DNA from: Gyrodactylus bullatarudis
Taxonomy: Eukaryota > Platyhelminthes > Monogenea > Gyrodactylidea > Gyrodactylidae
Assembly: GCA_012064415.1 (NCBI GenBank)
Contig: SSNU01000071.1
Coordinates: 278,070 to 342,069 of the forward strand
DNA: 64,000 nucleotides
Direction: 5' to 3'
Numbering within the stretch: position 1 is the first letter of the stretch; every line of letters starts with the position of its first letter. The notes beneath the pieces were generated by a model. That model was given only the letters and a program-made list of their open reading frames with translations. It ran no database searches and was not told the origin of the DNA. Below are positions 25,101 through 40,100 of this stretch, in pieces. Both the position numbers and the translations under genes were made by a program.

Positions 25101-28100
25101 TGCTTTTGACAGGAATCTTTAAAGAAAAATAAAACATATACATCTGAAATCAACACAATAAGATGAATAAAATGATATAAATTCTATCAATGTACGAATT
25201 TTTAATCCTTTGTAAGCTCTTGTAAAACTCTACTGCATTTCAAAAATCCATCTGTATTCGCTAAAATATAAAATTAAAATGTGTCTTTCTCTTTTTTTAG
25301 AGCTATGAAATATTCAATGGTGGCCAAGATGTTCACATCAACTTGTTTAAAGAGTCGAATTTGTACTTTTCCTCAGGTCCTCTGTCTTATGACTACAAAA
25401 TATTCGGTATGATCCTCAAGTTTGGCTCCGATTCTAGTAGGGGATCTAATCATCGCCTTAACAATCATTCCTTTCCTGGAGAGGTAAGTAAAGTTGATTC
25501 AAAACCAACTTATCTTTGTTTCCAAGGGATAGAACCGGCTAGTCAAGAATTTGTGTATATTTTTTTCTTGAATATCTTGAACATATATCAAAGTTTAGGA
25601 TTTAAACCTTGAAAAAGTTAGATCAGAATGATCTAGGCAATAGATCCCACAGGTTCATCTTATTTCCCGGGTTTTGGCATACTGGCGAGTCCAAAAGAAT
25701 TCGAAACGCGCGTATATATCTACCAAAGCTTTTTTTTCTAAATTCTCTGAGAGACTCTTTCGTACTATAGTCACGGTAAGATCCATTTGTAAGCTGTAGC
25801 ATTCAGCGACATGTCCTAATCCATGACCAAATATGACGAATCTGTGGGATATATTACCTAAGCACCTAAGCAATGAAATAATCGTAGATAATCTTTGTAA
25901 GCATAGACGCTGCCCTATTATATCCATACTGGATCTAACGATAAGAAATTTGATGAGAGAATTAATGATATACTCTTATACTGTGATCTAGTGATTAGTT
26001 TTATAAACTATTTCCTACTCCAAAACTTATCTTTACTTCTCAAGTGTCTTTGAATTCTTTACTACTCATCCATCTTGATTTGTTGAGAGTATTTGTCAAA
26101 ATATACTTTGTATCTTCATAATCAGCGTATGTAATTAACAATGGCTATGATAACCAAAAGATCAAATATGAGCTATAAAAAATTTTCCTGGGATTAAAAG
26201 GAATAAATGATACAGAAATTTTAGCAAAAAATTATTTTCTTTGCTTGATAACCTAAAAAGGATTGATAACTATCCAGTATGCATTGATTTTATTAATTGG
26301 CAAGTCTTCTTATACCAAATCTTAAATTTTTATTATTTGTTTATATTTTATCCAAAAATCTCTAGGTTTTATCTGTGTTAAACCCTCAAGACACATCAGA
26401 AATTCCTTCAAGTGTTTCCCATCAATGGATAAACACAGCTACATTGAATTTTTTTATCATCTGACCAAATCGGAATCATACTTTACAAGTTCTCTGGAAT
26501 ATAAAGCTAATTGATATGAAGTTGGGAATCTATGATTTTTACGAATACCTCGATTTATTCATCAAAAATTCGAATATATTGAAAAATTTTTGGACTTGTA
26601 CTTATTTTGCCCACGTTTACGATTTGAAGAAGAAATATCGATTTGGCGCCAAAATCCCATTTTTTGAAATTTTAATTTCTATTGATTTCAAAGTGTGAGA
26701 GGGATCAAAAGTTGATTTTCAGGATCACAATAAGACAAGTAAGCCGAATATGCTGAATTCGTTCTAATGCATAACTTTATTATCGTTTGGGAGTCGAATT
26801 TCGATTTTTTGATCATTTTCACTACTTGAAAATCAATGAAATTTCGATTAACCGAAATCCCTCAAAATGGTGAATCTTTCGAAAATTTATCAGCAATATT
26901 CGGCTTTCTTGTCTAATTCTGATCTTTTGATCACACTCCCACTTTCATATCAATAAAAATTCTGAGTTCAATATTCGAAAAAATGGGACTTTGGCCCCAA
27001 ATCGATATTTGAAAAATGACTATATTTTTCATGAAAATAATTTTTTTTAGAATTTTCTTCTTCAAATCGTAAAAGTGTACAACATGAGTAGGAATCAAAA
27101 AAATCTTTTACTTAATCGAATACTTGCTGAAAAAATCAAGGTTTTCGTAAGAATCCCATCTTCATATCAAACAATTTTACATATTTTTAAAATACTCAAT
27201 ATGTCTTCAATTGAAGCTAATTTAACCTTTTTACAAAAAATTAAAATATTTCAAGATAGTCATAAATTAAATTAGTTTTTTTAATCCATAACAAAATGAG
27301 CTCATAAGAAAATATCCAACAATGTTCAATTAGAAAAAAATCAGGCTATTTTTCGAAGTTCAAAAATGTCCTAATTTGGACTCATATGAAGTAGGTTTAG
27401 TTTTTTCGATACTCGGATTTTATCGTGAAGCTTATCGCGATAAATTGATTTCACTTGTTCTCATCAGACCATTGCACTGGCAGAACTGTTGCTGTTAGAG
27501 AGGACTAGGTAATGTTAATATGGGTGGATGGAAACTTGCCTGAAATCTCTTAGCCATCTTTAACTCTTTCATTGCCAAGAATATTTTCTTATTTTCAGAA
27601 AATATTAAATCTAGCAATATTCAACTATTTGGCCAATGCAAGGTTTCATTTTTGGCTTCCTTTTTAACTTTAGTTCTTTCAGAAATCTGCCGAACTGTAA
27701 TAAAGTTACAAAGATTTGAGAAAATTGAGAAATGGACATCGGCATCGAAAGGGTTAATATGCGTTCAATTGGGTCAGTTATTAAATTGTTTGAATTCTAG
27801 AATTTTCTAATTTTATCCATATATCAAATCAAACTTTCAGCTATTGGTAATTAAACTTCAATCATGATTAGTTCTTGCTAATTTGAAGAGGATTTCAAAG
27901 CCAGTTCAGTTCACTAAGGAAAAAGAGTGTGAAAAAATTCTTCCAGAATGTAGCCCAGAAACTGAATAAGAATGTCAATCAAAAATTTTAGTAATTGTTC
28001 CTTTCTGCTTCAAATTGTGATTCTTATCTCTTAGTAATCGGCAAGTTATTCTCTCTTTCAACTTTGTTTTTTTTCTCCTTTAAAAATGTAACTTCATGTC

Positions 28101-31100
28101 TGTCTTTTAGCTGTTACTTCTAGGAGAACATTTAAATTATCAGATTTTTTGCTTTCTCAAATTCAAACCCGTCATAGAATTCAGTTTGATTCTTTAGTGT
28201 TCTTACTTTGGATTAGAGAAAGACAAACATTTTTTCCCCGAACTCTTTTCATTTTTCAGATGCTACAAATAGATTCTTTATGCTTTCTCCATTGAAAAAT
28301 GATGGCGAAAATCTGAAAAAGAAAGCTACTGTATTTTAATGAAAATTTTTTTTTCAGCTTGAGATTTACTCTTACAATAACCAATTGTTCAGAAACTTTT
28401 CAGATGCTCTAGTCCAGCCAAACGGTATTGCAATTATCTCAATCTTTCTTGTCGTAAGAATAAAACCAGCTTTTTGATTCCCTCCAAAAATTTAAATGAA
28501 TTTTTTGATAAATTTAGATATCAGAAAACGGATCCGACATTTCCGGGCTTCTCAGTGCTGTGGAAAGGGTTAAATATCGGGGTGAGTATTTTCAAAAAAG
28601 TTCATCTATAAAATCTGAAAATTTTAATAAGATATAAATACATTAGATTTTTATCAGTACAGTATATTCATTCACTACTTTTTTTATAGGATCATCAGTG
28701 GTCTCTCTATAAAAACGATAAAATTTAAAATTCTCAATGAAATAGTAAGAGTATTATAAAAAAACTCTTTAGTTTCTTCTTTAATATAGAAAAATTAGAA
28801 ATCGAAATAGCATGTAAATCTACTAGGTAAGTGTGGTCACAGGTTATCTAAAAATTTGTAAAATTCTTCATTGTATTTATTCGAATTAGCATGGTTTTTT
28901 TGTCAAAGATATCTGATCACTGTAGTATCTGTATTCCTGGTGAAAGGTTAAAGAAAATTTTTTTTTGAATACATGGACTTATTTATAGTCAATAGAGTCA
29001 ATGTATTGATAAGATTCTTTTACTTTATCCTAGCCAAGTTCTGATACTCGATTTAAAACCAATTTTTTTAATCGATAATTTGATAAATTAATCCAGGCTC
29101 TTTGATTTGCATTGAAACCACAGAATAAAAGCAAAAATTCCATTACTAGTCAGGCTTTCTGTAATAGAAAAAGTTTTATTTTTATTCCTATTGTAGTTTT
29201 TACAAAGAATCTGTCTCCACCTAACGTGGAAAGTGATACTTTTTTATTCTTATTTCTATTAATATAGAAAATATAATAATTTTTTCTTGGAATCGCAACA
29301 TTATATCTGCTGAAAGCTAGAATGGCCCGAACTGCTAAATTTGTCTTGAGACATTAACCTTAGCTCAACCCCTCTAGAGTATTAGAAAAACTCCTTTTTG
29401 ATAAATTTATGAATTTGATTAGCCAATAATACAAATTTTCTCAATACCAAACCTGTCATTGTTATAAAATGAATATTAATAATTCAAAAATGGAGAATAT
29501 TTGAGTCCTATTGATATCAGAAATTCTATTTTGGTACCAATTCTAAAAATCGATAGGCCCAAATCAAATGACAAAAAGATCATTGCTAAGGTCAGGGATG
29601 AAACAAATGGTTCGTTCACGATTGTTACAGAGCATCGAATATATTGAAGGGCTTCGTTCACAGACTAAATCCCACTCGGATCGTGGATGTGAAAATATAT
29701 AAATAATTTTTTGTTTATTAAAAGTAGATCTTAAGAATCCACGGTGTATTCAAGGTGTACAAATAATATTTATTAAATATTTCAGACCAATCTAGCTAGC
29801 TAGAATAGTTTTAAGACGAATCTAGCAGCTCAGACCATTCTAGCTCCAACATATCGATGAAAATAAGCGATAAGACGAGACATCCTAGTTTTCTGTTGTT
29901 GGCACATCTTCTTGAGGTCCTCCAACAGAATCAGTCTGGCCTCTAAACATGGGTTTCGTTCGGATGTATCGATGAATTTTAATTCAGAATAAGTGTACAT
30001 AATTCCTGTTTTGAAGAATGTATTTTAAATGGGCGATTCGGGAAAGATAATTATAATTCAAGCCAAATAAGTTGCATAAAATTTGCTGAACTCCAAATAA
30101 AATGATTGGAAAAGTCTCAGTATCTTCTCTATATATTCTGGGTGTGGTCTTTGCCAACATTTCTGAATTAATTTTATAATTTGATGATAGCACAGCAGTA
30201 TCAATTAAGAAAAAAATTCAAAATAATAATTATATAAATTAAATCGGATTCAACAGCTACAGTCCAGTATCGGCTTACTAATAATACAGTAAAGGTGCTG
30301 CAATATTCATCAGAGAGGCTTTGTTGAATCAAGAATTTTTAGCCAAGCTTATTGACAATTGGTGGTACAGATATGTTTTTTTACTTGTAGGCTATTTGTT
30401 TATAGAAACCAAATAACTGTTTATTTCAATAGTTATTTGTTTATACCGAAAATAAGCTCTCTTTTTTCAAATAGATTGTAAACAAATGCATTGAAAGCCA
30501 ACTTTATTTCCATTAGATTCTTTGCCATTTTCTAAGATTCTTGAATTCATTAGCAACTAAACATAACTATCAGAGTATTTGTTACAACTCTATTCATTCA
30601 TGTCGCAAGCCCTTTTTTCAATTAAATTTCACTATAAAAGACATTCTTTTATGTAAACTTTTTTTTCAATCGATAAACTTAACTTGAAAGCTTTTAGTAA
30701 GGCCATCCATATTGTTTTCTTGAATTATTCATAGAGGAATTATGGCAGGATCTGTCATACCCTATAGACTTTAATGATTATTCAAAAATATTCAATTCGA
30801 TAAGCTTACAGAACGAATCTCATCTTTCTTGACATGGCAGATAAAAAGTCTTTTTATTTCATCATGATCTGTCAACTGTGGAACTATTTTCGTTAGACTC
30901 CTCCTTTAAAATAGCATTTCTTTAGACTGGAATCTTTTCATATTTTGTGCTGATGGTAATTTTTATTTTATTTTGTGATAAAATCGTTTTATTGGTGAAT
31001 GAATATTTTATTGAGAAAAACAAACGTTTATTCGAGGGATACTTGTTATACAGGTCGATGAGTTTGGGAATTTAAGATTTAAAAAAATCAAATTCTTTAT

Positions 31101-34100
31101 CGAGTTCTTAAGAACCGATTCAAAAAGCATAATTTCATCGGTTTAAGGAAATTTTTTTTAATTTTTCATTAGAAAGAATTGGAGGCATTTTAAATTTCAA
31201 GGTGTGATTTTTTCAATTTTTTAAAACTTTGAGTAGATTTTTCAGAATTACTGATAGACAAAGAAACCAATTGTGTCACTATTCAATATATTCGAAAGAA
31301 CCGAAATGATGTCGGATAATCCTAAGTATTAGGTTGAGCGATGGAACTGAATACAAAAAATGATTTTGTTGCTAAAAACCCAAGAAAGATGAATTGGAAA
31401 TCAGTTAAATTAGCTTCCCAATGGACAAAAACATTTCTCCTCAAGAATTTGCAGTCTTCTAATCCCATTATAAGCGAAGAATTCTTCCAATTTGACGTGT
31501 AGAAAGTGATCAAATCCAATTAATTGTTAACATATATGTAGCTAAACGAAAAAAGTTTCAGGCTTAATTCTCTCATAGAATTACGGAAATTAATCTTATT
31601 ATCTCTGAACATTGATAAGTTTAATAATTTGAAACAAAAAGAATCATGAATTAAGGAATTCTACTTCCTGCCGAAAAAGTTCAGATATCTATGGCATTCT
31701 TATGCCTGGCTAGCAGAAATATAGCATGATAGCAAAATTAGATTTTTTTCTTTAATAATTTCAATACTGTTTCCAAAAAATCTTTGGAAAATTTTTAGAT
31801 TTTGATGAAAAAATCATAGATTTCCAAATTATTCACCCGGAATTGTTCTTCATAATCTAAACCAGTTAAGTCATATAGAGCTGTTCAATGCAATTCATTG
31901 TTTTATTAACTAAACACTAGGCTAGGGTGAAATATGTTTTTCTCCGAACAACTCAGGAGAGGACTTACTTTACTGATAGAATTTAGTACTCAGGTCATGT
32001 TTTCCAAAATTATAAAACGTAAAAGTCATTCTCCATTATGTCATTGCCCATTTTTTCCACAATGTCCCACGGACATGATATAATTAAAAATTAAGAAAAT
32101 CATTAAATGGCCAAGATATTCCGGATTTTACTGATTGTGTAGTAAAAATTCATTGAATATTCAGCGGCGATTTGAAAAATTTTGGATTTATAAAACCTAA
32201 TGACATAATGGAGAATCATTTTTGACTCCTGCTTCAATACAAAATAATAATGCTTAGAATTGATAGTTCTATCAGAAATTTTGAGGTTAAAAATTTCACT
32301 CTAGCCTACTAAATACTATTGTTATCTCTTTGCAGGTTAATTTATTTATTCCCTTGGCATTCTAAAGAAATATTAAAGTTTTCCTTCCACCCTCACTTTT
32401 ACATGTCATGTCCGTTGATGTTTAAGGATTTATTCGATATCCCATCATTATGTACTGTATTATGACTAGGGAAATATTCAACAGCCCATTGTGTTAACGA
32501 ATGGATTTATAGAAAATTAAATTATGCATATTGCAGATAAAGATGCCTTCCAATATTTCCTGTAACTCTTATAACTGAAGGCAATGGACGAAGATCTTGA
32601 TTTATTGTATTATTTATAAGATACAACAACACCATGTTTATATCTTGTAATTAAGCTGGAGTATTTTTGATGATTCTTGAAAGTCATGTCATGATATATC
32701 AGTGTAAATACAATATGTATCTATTGAATGATTTCTTACTTTCAACTCCTGTGAAGCCATAAGGGAAGGAATATTCTTGTGAATCTGTTCTCTAGACCCT
32801 GTTCTTCAATAAAATTTAATTAGGTATTATTATTTTGAATTCTAATTGACTTGAAGAATTTCTCTTGCAAAGAACAATAATGATATTTCTTTTGTTTTCC
32901 TTCTGCTACCATTGTCGTGAGATAATGCTGGCTACTTTTGGACAAGAGTTTACTTTGTGGGAGTCATTGTACTTAACCTTAAACACTTTTTCGGCAAGAG
33001 TTATAATGGCTTCAAGATCAATAATCTAGAGAATTTTTTTATTATTTTCAGTTGGAAGTAGAATGCTTCTTCTCTTTATTACTGTATCCTCAAGTAGTGA
33101 TGAATTTTTCACTTAAAAATACAGTACAAACAGTTTTTCAATAGCCACTTGGGAAATTAATCCAGAAGAAACATCTTAAAAGTATGGTATCGTCTAGACA
33201 AACACTGTCATAATAAAACCATGGATTATCTCTAAACTCGGAAAAGTTTATTAGAATTCTCGCGGAACGAATTGCGTATGGTTTTTGAGCTCTCAATAAC
33301 GATCTTGCTTCTGAAATAACATCGAATAAAGAAAGATGCTTCTTTTGTCCTAGAACCAAAGATGTTAAAATATCAACCTACAGTAGTTCTTGCAGAAAAA
33401 CTCTTGTCTGATGTATATGTAATTAATAATTACTAATTATATTTATTATTTTTCATATCTTTTTCTATATAAATAAGTACAAATGTGTGAATTGGAATGT
33501 TCCAGGGCAAGGCTTAACATCCTTAGACATGTCAGCTTAGCCAAAAAAGGGATCTCCAAATAAAATGGGCGGAAAAGTCTCAGTATCTTCTCTAGATATT
33601 CTGGGTGTGGTCTTTACCAACATTTCTAAATTAATTTCATAATTGGATGATAGCACAGCGGTATCAATTAAGAAAAAAATTCAAAATAATAATTATTTAA
33701 ATTAAATCGGATACAACAGCCACAGTCCAGTATCGGCTTACTAATAATACAGGTAGGCGTTTTTTGAATAAAGACATTTTCTGATCACAAAGGGATCTTC
33801 ATGAGGAATTAGAAGTCGAATGAATATTTAGTGTTTAAGCTTATATTTCACCGGATCTCATCAGACTATTACACCGGCTTAATATATATGTTGAAGTGAA
33901 TCCGTGTCCTCCAGGGATTCGACAAAATAACCGTTATTCCACGGAATCACAAAAAGGCTAGTTATTCCGTAAACTCGGTTTACGAATTCACTAGTTATTC
34001 CGAGGAATCCCTAATAAGCACTAGTAATTCCGAGAAATCCTTAGTAGGGACTAGTAATTCCGCGATTATTTTAAAAACAGATGAAAAATTGAAAATTTTT

Positions 34101-37100
34101 AAATTCATTATTTAAAGAATTGAAAATTTTTTAATTCATTATTTAAAGAATTGAAAATTTTGAAAAAGTCCCTGGATAATCTTTATTTCAATATTACTTT
34201 TGATCAAATTGCACAATATCTGAAATTGTGTTTAACTTGCCAGAAAAATCTCAAAATGAAGAAAAAAGGGGAAGTCTCTCATCCCATTGTATCATCGAAT
34301 CACAATGAAAGAGTCCAAATAGATCTCACTGATATACAATCTTGTCCCAGACAAGGATTATTAATTCATTCTTGTTTATCAAGATCATTTCACCAAGTTC
34401 ATTAAGTTGCGATCTCTCAAAACAAAAACAGCTAATGAAGTTTTTGATGTCATTTTGGATATTTTTCTTGATAGAGGTCCGCGATGCCATAGTAGCTTAG
34501 GTTGTAGAAATAAATAAATTTCTTTAAATATAAGATTCGAAGAAAATTAAATTTTAATAATCTTAGTAGTGATAACCTATCTCAAAAATTCATGATCAAA
34601 TAATAAATTAATTCGAAATTCTACGGAATTACTAGTGGTTATTAGGGATTTCTCGGAATAACTAGTGAATTCGTAAACCGTGGAATAACTGGAGGACACG
34701 GATTCACTTCAACATATGTATTAAATTTATGAGCATTCCTCTTATTGGTTCAAATAGTTGTTAGGGATGAAACATATGGGGATGAGGGTTGTAAAAGGCT
34801 AAAAAAAAGTTTAAGACATTTTGTCCAAGTTTAATGAAAATTGGTAGTACAGATATGGTTTCTTACTTGTAGGCTACTTGTTCCTTTCTCATGTCACCAT
34901 GTTAAGGCTTGAGTAAATCATTTGAAATTTAACACGAAGGGATTATGATTTTCATCTCTTTTTCAATATTCACAATGGCCTCTGATGAAATTAAAAGAAA
35001 ATTTCTTTATTTTTGTGTCCAGAATTGGTTGAATTTCTCTATTTCTGAATCGAAATTCTACACAATTCATAAAATCTTTATGTTCTTGGTATATGTGTCT
35101 CTCTAATTTGGGGATTTAAAGTTTCTTGAAAGAAGAAATAGTAAAATCTTTTGTAAAAAAATTTCAACATTCAATTTCTATTACAACATAAATTTTATGT
35201 TTCTTCTTCAAGCAAAAATAATTTAATCGGTGGGATAATGTTTGGGAACATTTTGGTTTCCAAAGTTCATTGATTCCTAATATGATGTTGGAGGTTAATC
35301 TGAATCGAGAAATTTCAGCTTTATTGCGTAAACTTGAAGAGTTCTTAAAGAATACCATTCTTTTTCACTGATTTAACCTTTTAATGTCTTATATGCGAGT
35401 CAAAATGTTTATACGTAAAGAAGATTCTTTTCCTAAAAATTGTTAGCTATCATATAGCTTGTTTTTATCAATCTTGCCTAAAACATTTGAACCAAAAAGT
35501 ATTTCGTTAGAATTTACCAAATTTACCTCATAAAGTTTATAAAATTACTTGTATGGTCGCTTAAATTGTATTCAAATGTTTTCAGATAATTCAAGGTTTC
35601 AATATACTTTATTATGTCCGCTGATTACAAATGTGAATTCATATTTGTATTTCCCTCGATAATATTATCCTCAGCGTCTTTGACTGCTTGCAGCTGAGAC
35701 TTTGTCTGCAGTAGCTATCAGAGCCGATCCTTGCGGAATCGTATCCACCAAACAACTCAGTCTATTTGGACTAGTAAGAGTTGACATAATCATACAGTAA
35801 GAAATATTCATTCTCGTCTATGAACACATTAAGAGGAGATCTCTGACTGACTGCTCCATCCTTGGACTATTTGTAGTTGAAAAAATTAGCAATTACATAC
35901 TAAGCATGCATTTATTGCATGGGATTGTGAACAGATATACAAAAAATAAAAAGACTCAGACCTGAAAGGATTAACATAAATGGGGAATTGATTTTCTATC
36001 AAGTTGTACGGGCTGAGTTCAAGATTTAATTCTTCTTTCCGACAAACTTTGCAAGCTTAAATTTATCAAATAAATCATTCTCGCTTAACTCTTAGAGCTA
36101 GGTAACTACACTTTGCTCTTCAAGACATGGAAAGTTACAGTCTTTTTCCCAAAATCAAAATCCATGGATAAATGTCAAGTTCAATTTTCCCATGCAATTT
36201 GGTTCATTTAATGGTAGAAAAAAATCTAAACCTAATTGATATGAAGATGAGAATTTACTATTTTTACAGAAAATTCGACATTATTCTCCGGATTCACAGA
36301 CAAAAATAATTTTTGAATTCCAAATGGAATGAGCTAAAAATTTGTTGATATTCGAGAGAAAATTCCGAAAAAAATTCAATCTGAACAAAATTGAGCCGTT
36401 TTTTGAATTTTAGAAATGTTTCAAATTTCCACTTTTTCAACTTTTGAGCTCAAAATTTTTATCGATTTCGAGGATTTGAAGCAGTACTGATATTTAGGAT
36501 CGAAACTAGACGAAGAATTCGAATTCACCTGTAGAAGTTTACTGAAAATCGTCATTTCTGTGGGAAATTGAACCATTTGAATTTTTCGATTATCACGAAG
36601 GCAAATAATCCAAAATCTTTTTCTCGGAAACAGTAAATTCTTCGCTATCTCTATGGCCAAATTCGAATTCTTCGTCTAATTTTGATCCCAAATATCAGTA
36701 CTTAGCTGCTTCGAATCCTCGAAATTGATAAAAATTGAAAAGTGGAAATTTGGTACATTTCTAAAATTCAAAAAACGGCTCAATTTTGTTCAGATTGAAT
36801 TTTTTTCGGAATTTTCTCTCGAATATCAACAAATTTTTAGCTCATTCCATTTGGAATTCAAAAATTATTTTTGTCTGTGAATCCGGAGAATAATGTCGAA
36901 TTTTCTGTAAAAATAGTAAATTCTCATCTTCATATCAATTAGGTTTAGATTTATATTTCTAATTTCACGATTGACTTTTAGCAATCATTTAAATATCAAG
37001 TTATTAACCCATTTCTATATGCTGTTCAACTGATGTTGTTGATACATCAGCTAGGAATTACTAAATTTTCAATTTTTTCATCAAGAATTCGAACATGTTC

Positions 37101-40100
37101 AAGATTTCCTGATATTCAGATTATGAGCTCCACTCTTATCGATTGAAAAAATAATTTTTAAGGAAAATATTAACAATTAAATACAATATAGGGATAAAAG
37201 TGTTTTTTCATACAGAATATGGCGATTAACTGTGACCACACCTTACTGGCAGGTTTAATTAATAATTTCAATCTGATCAAAATTTAAACTTTGTTATTGT
37301 ATTAAATAATGACAGATTTTTCGTAACTAGAATGGCTAAATTCAAATTGTTTTTTTGATCAAAGTAAGAAGAAGCCAGATTATTTATATTTTAGGCATAG
37401 TCATCAGTCTGGTACTAGCAATCTAAATATTATTTCAGTAGAATTGTTTGTCTATCGTTGATCATAAATTATTGCTTTTAAATGAGTTAAATCTTCGAAA
37501 TCGATAAAAGATATCGACATTGTGTCCCTATACTGACTGAGCATAGAACGTTATTGAAAGTACCCTTAAATTTTCCCATGCAGGCTTCTTTCTTTAGTCT
37601 TTCCTTCTAATTTACATTTTACATTTCATGAATACAAGATTCATTTCATGTTTCGAATATCTTGATGAGATTACTTGGATATTTCTCACCTGAATAAATT
37701 CTCCCTTGATTAAGAAAGTATTTACTAACATTGTGTATTAGAGTAGGCCGAATTTTTCAACTTTTCCCAGCTTTAATCTCATTTTGAAGATGATCGAAAA
37801 CTGAGCATTTTTTTCTATAAAACCATACGTTTTCAAGGTTGTTCTTATCTACAAAATCTCGATTGAGATTGACAATTTTTGAACATCAGCCAATTTTATT
37901 ACGAGAAAGGACAAAATTAAGATTTTTAAATACGTTTTGCAAAATTTTGAACAAGAATATTTAGTCTTTTTCCAAATGTTGAAAGAAATTCCTAGGAAAT
38001 TAGGTAAATTTTCTTGATTTTAGGGAAAATGGGATTTTTTATATCAGATCATGAAATTTTTTTTCATTTTGATATCAAGAATATGAACCAAATTCTTTCA
38101 AGTAAATAAAAGGAAAACAAGAATGAATTATCTTTGATTCTGTGGAAGATTTTGAATAAACAGAAAATCTCAACATAATTACCATAGAGATGCCTAATTC
38201 GATAAGGGCAAACGAATCTGGTAGTGAATATTCTTTTAAGAGATTGATAACTCTGCAAGTAGAATGACTCGTATCTGAGCATACTCTCGTATGAAAATTC
38301 ATTCAAAGTAAACAGAGTACTAACTTTTTACCCACGATACGATTTTTCATCGTCCATAATTGAGTTATTTTTTCACTGACCATCAGCAAAAACATCTATT
38401 CAAATACTGGAAGATTTTTGGCTACTCAAATCTGAGAATATGAAGATGAGATTCTAGCCTGAAAGAAATTAGGTAATGAGCCAATGAAATTCAATCTGGT
38501 AAAAGTTTGCCCATTTTTTTGAATTTCAAAAATGCTCTAATTTCAACTTTTTTATCGATTTCTAAGATTTGAAGCAAATAAATACTGATATTTGCGATCA
38601 GGATTAGAAAAATGTTTTGAATTTGACCAATGAAATTCACAAAAATTCGTCAAAATGGTCCAAGAAGCCATGAATTTATTCTATAGCTCTTTCATGAAGG
38701 TTTTTCATAAAATTTTGACAAAATCAGTCTCTCTACCACATTTCTAATCTCGAAAGACTCAAATGTATTATTTATATTTAGAGGATTTCAAAATCTAACT
38801 TTCTCACCTCAACCTACCACAAAGTTTTTCAAGTCCAGAAGAACTGAACACACCACTGGTCCCGCTTTTTACTCAAAGGAGATGAAAATCAAAAAAAATG
38901 AAGAAATAATCTTCATGAAAAGTATGGCCTATTTCAAATCTCTAGTTGGCACCCAATTGCCATTTTTTCGAACTTTGAGTAGAAATTTTTTTGTTGAATT
39001 CTAAATAAGTCAAGAATCAAAAATTTGGTTCTCAGGATCACAAGAAAGCCATAAAACTTGTGATAAACTCATCATTTTTCCAGGGATCTTGGATCATCAA
39101 AATTTCATCGATTTTCAAGTAGGGAAAATGATCAAAAATCATAATTCAATTTTCACTCAATAATGGTGTGATTCTTAAAATCTGATTCAGCGTATTCGAT
39201 TTCTTTGTTTAATCGTGATCCTAGAAATCAACTTTTTCATGAAAATTATTTTTTCAATTTTTTTGATTTCCATCTCCTTAGAGTAAAAACTGGGACCAGT
39301 GGTGTGTTCAGTTCTTCTGGACTTGAAAATCTTTGTCGATTGTTGAGGTATTAGATTTTGTCAAAATTTTTCAGGTTTTATTATTATTATCTTTCAGCAG
39401 TAATATTAAATTTAGCTCTGATATCTATCGATAGATTTGAAAACTCTTCTGTGATTTGTCGAAATAGTTTGAATGAATAAATAATTTACATTAAATTGTA
39501 AATACAGCTCATCTCATCTATAATCAATGTATGCAGCATACTCAAATACTCACAGAATTCTTAAGAAAGGAGGACCATGCTAGATTTCTCTCAGTGTATC
39601 AATTTCTTCTTGAGTAGCAGTCCTAAAAGCTCTTTTGTCATCTAAAGAAGGACTAATTTTATGACATTTATTTCCTTAAGCGTCTAGTAGTAATGTCCCC
39701 CTAGTTGGTAATAAATTTGTATTCTATTTGACATTTTTTCATAATTCAATTGCTTTGGAAAGCTCATCATCATCATTTGGTCATAAAAAGCGTATAGAGA
39801 ATTCTATTTTTATTATATCATCCATTCTCAAATATGAAGACAAATTAATCAACTAAATCCGGAAATTGTATGGAAAATTTGGAAAAGATTTTTTTCTATT
39901 TTGAATTCATTTATCTTGAAAATATTTGAAATATCTCTCTTTCAGGTTTTTCAATGAAGCTAATTGACAAGGTATCTTTAAGTCAGGAATCTATGGTTTT
40001 GGAGCTGAATTTCGATTTTTTGATGATTTTCACTACTTGAAAATCAATGAGATTCAAAATCACTCGAAAATGGTGAAACTGTCGGAAATTTGCCGGTGAT

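Noticed and set aside
33138..33359. Minus frame that might be a transposase piece
   Set aside because: No DDE, HTH or other motif could be aligned to it.
36421..36660. 79-codon minus frame inside the foldback element
   Set aside because: It lies entirely in mirrored repeat sequence and is not open in other copies.
38064..38306. Aromatic-rich minus frames resembling a receptor segment
   Set aside because: Two overlapping frames have the same bias, with no stable domain or splice sites; chance frames inside an intron.
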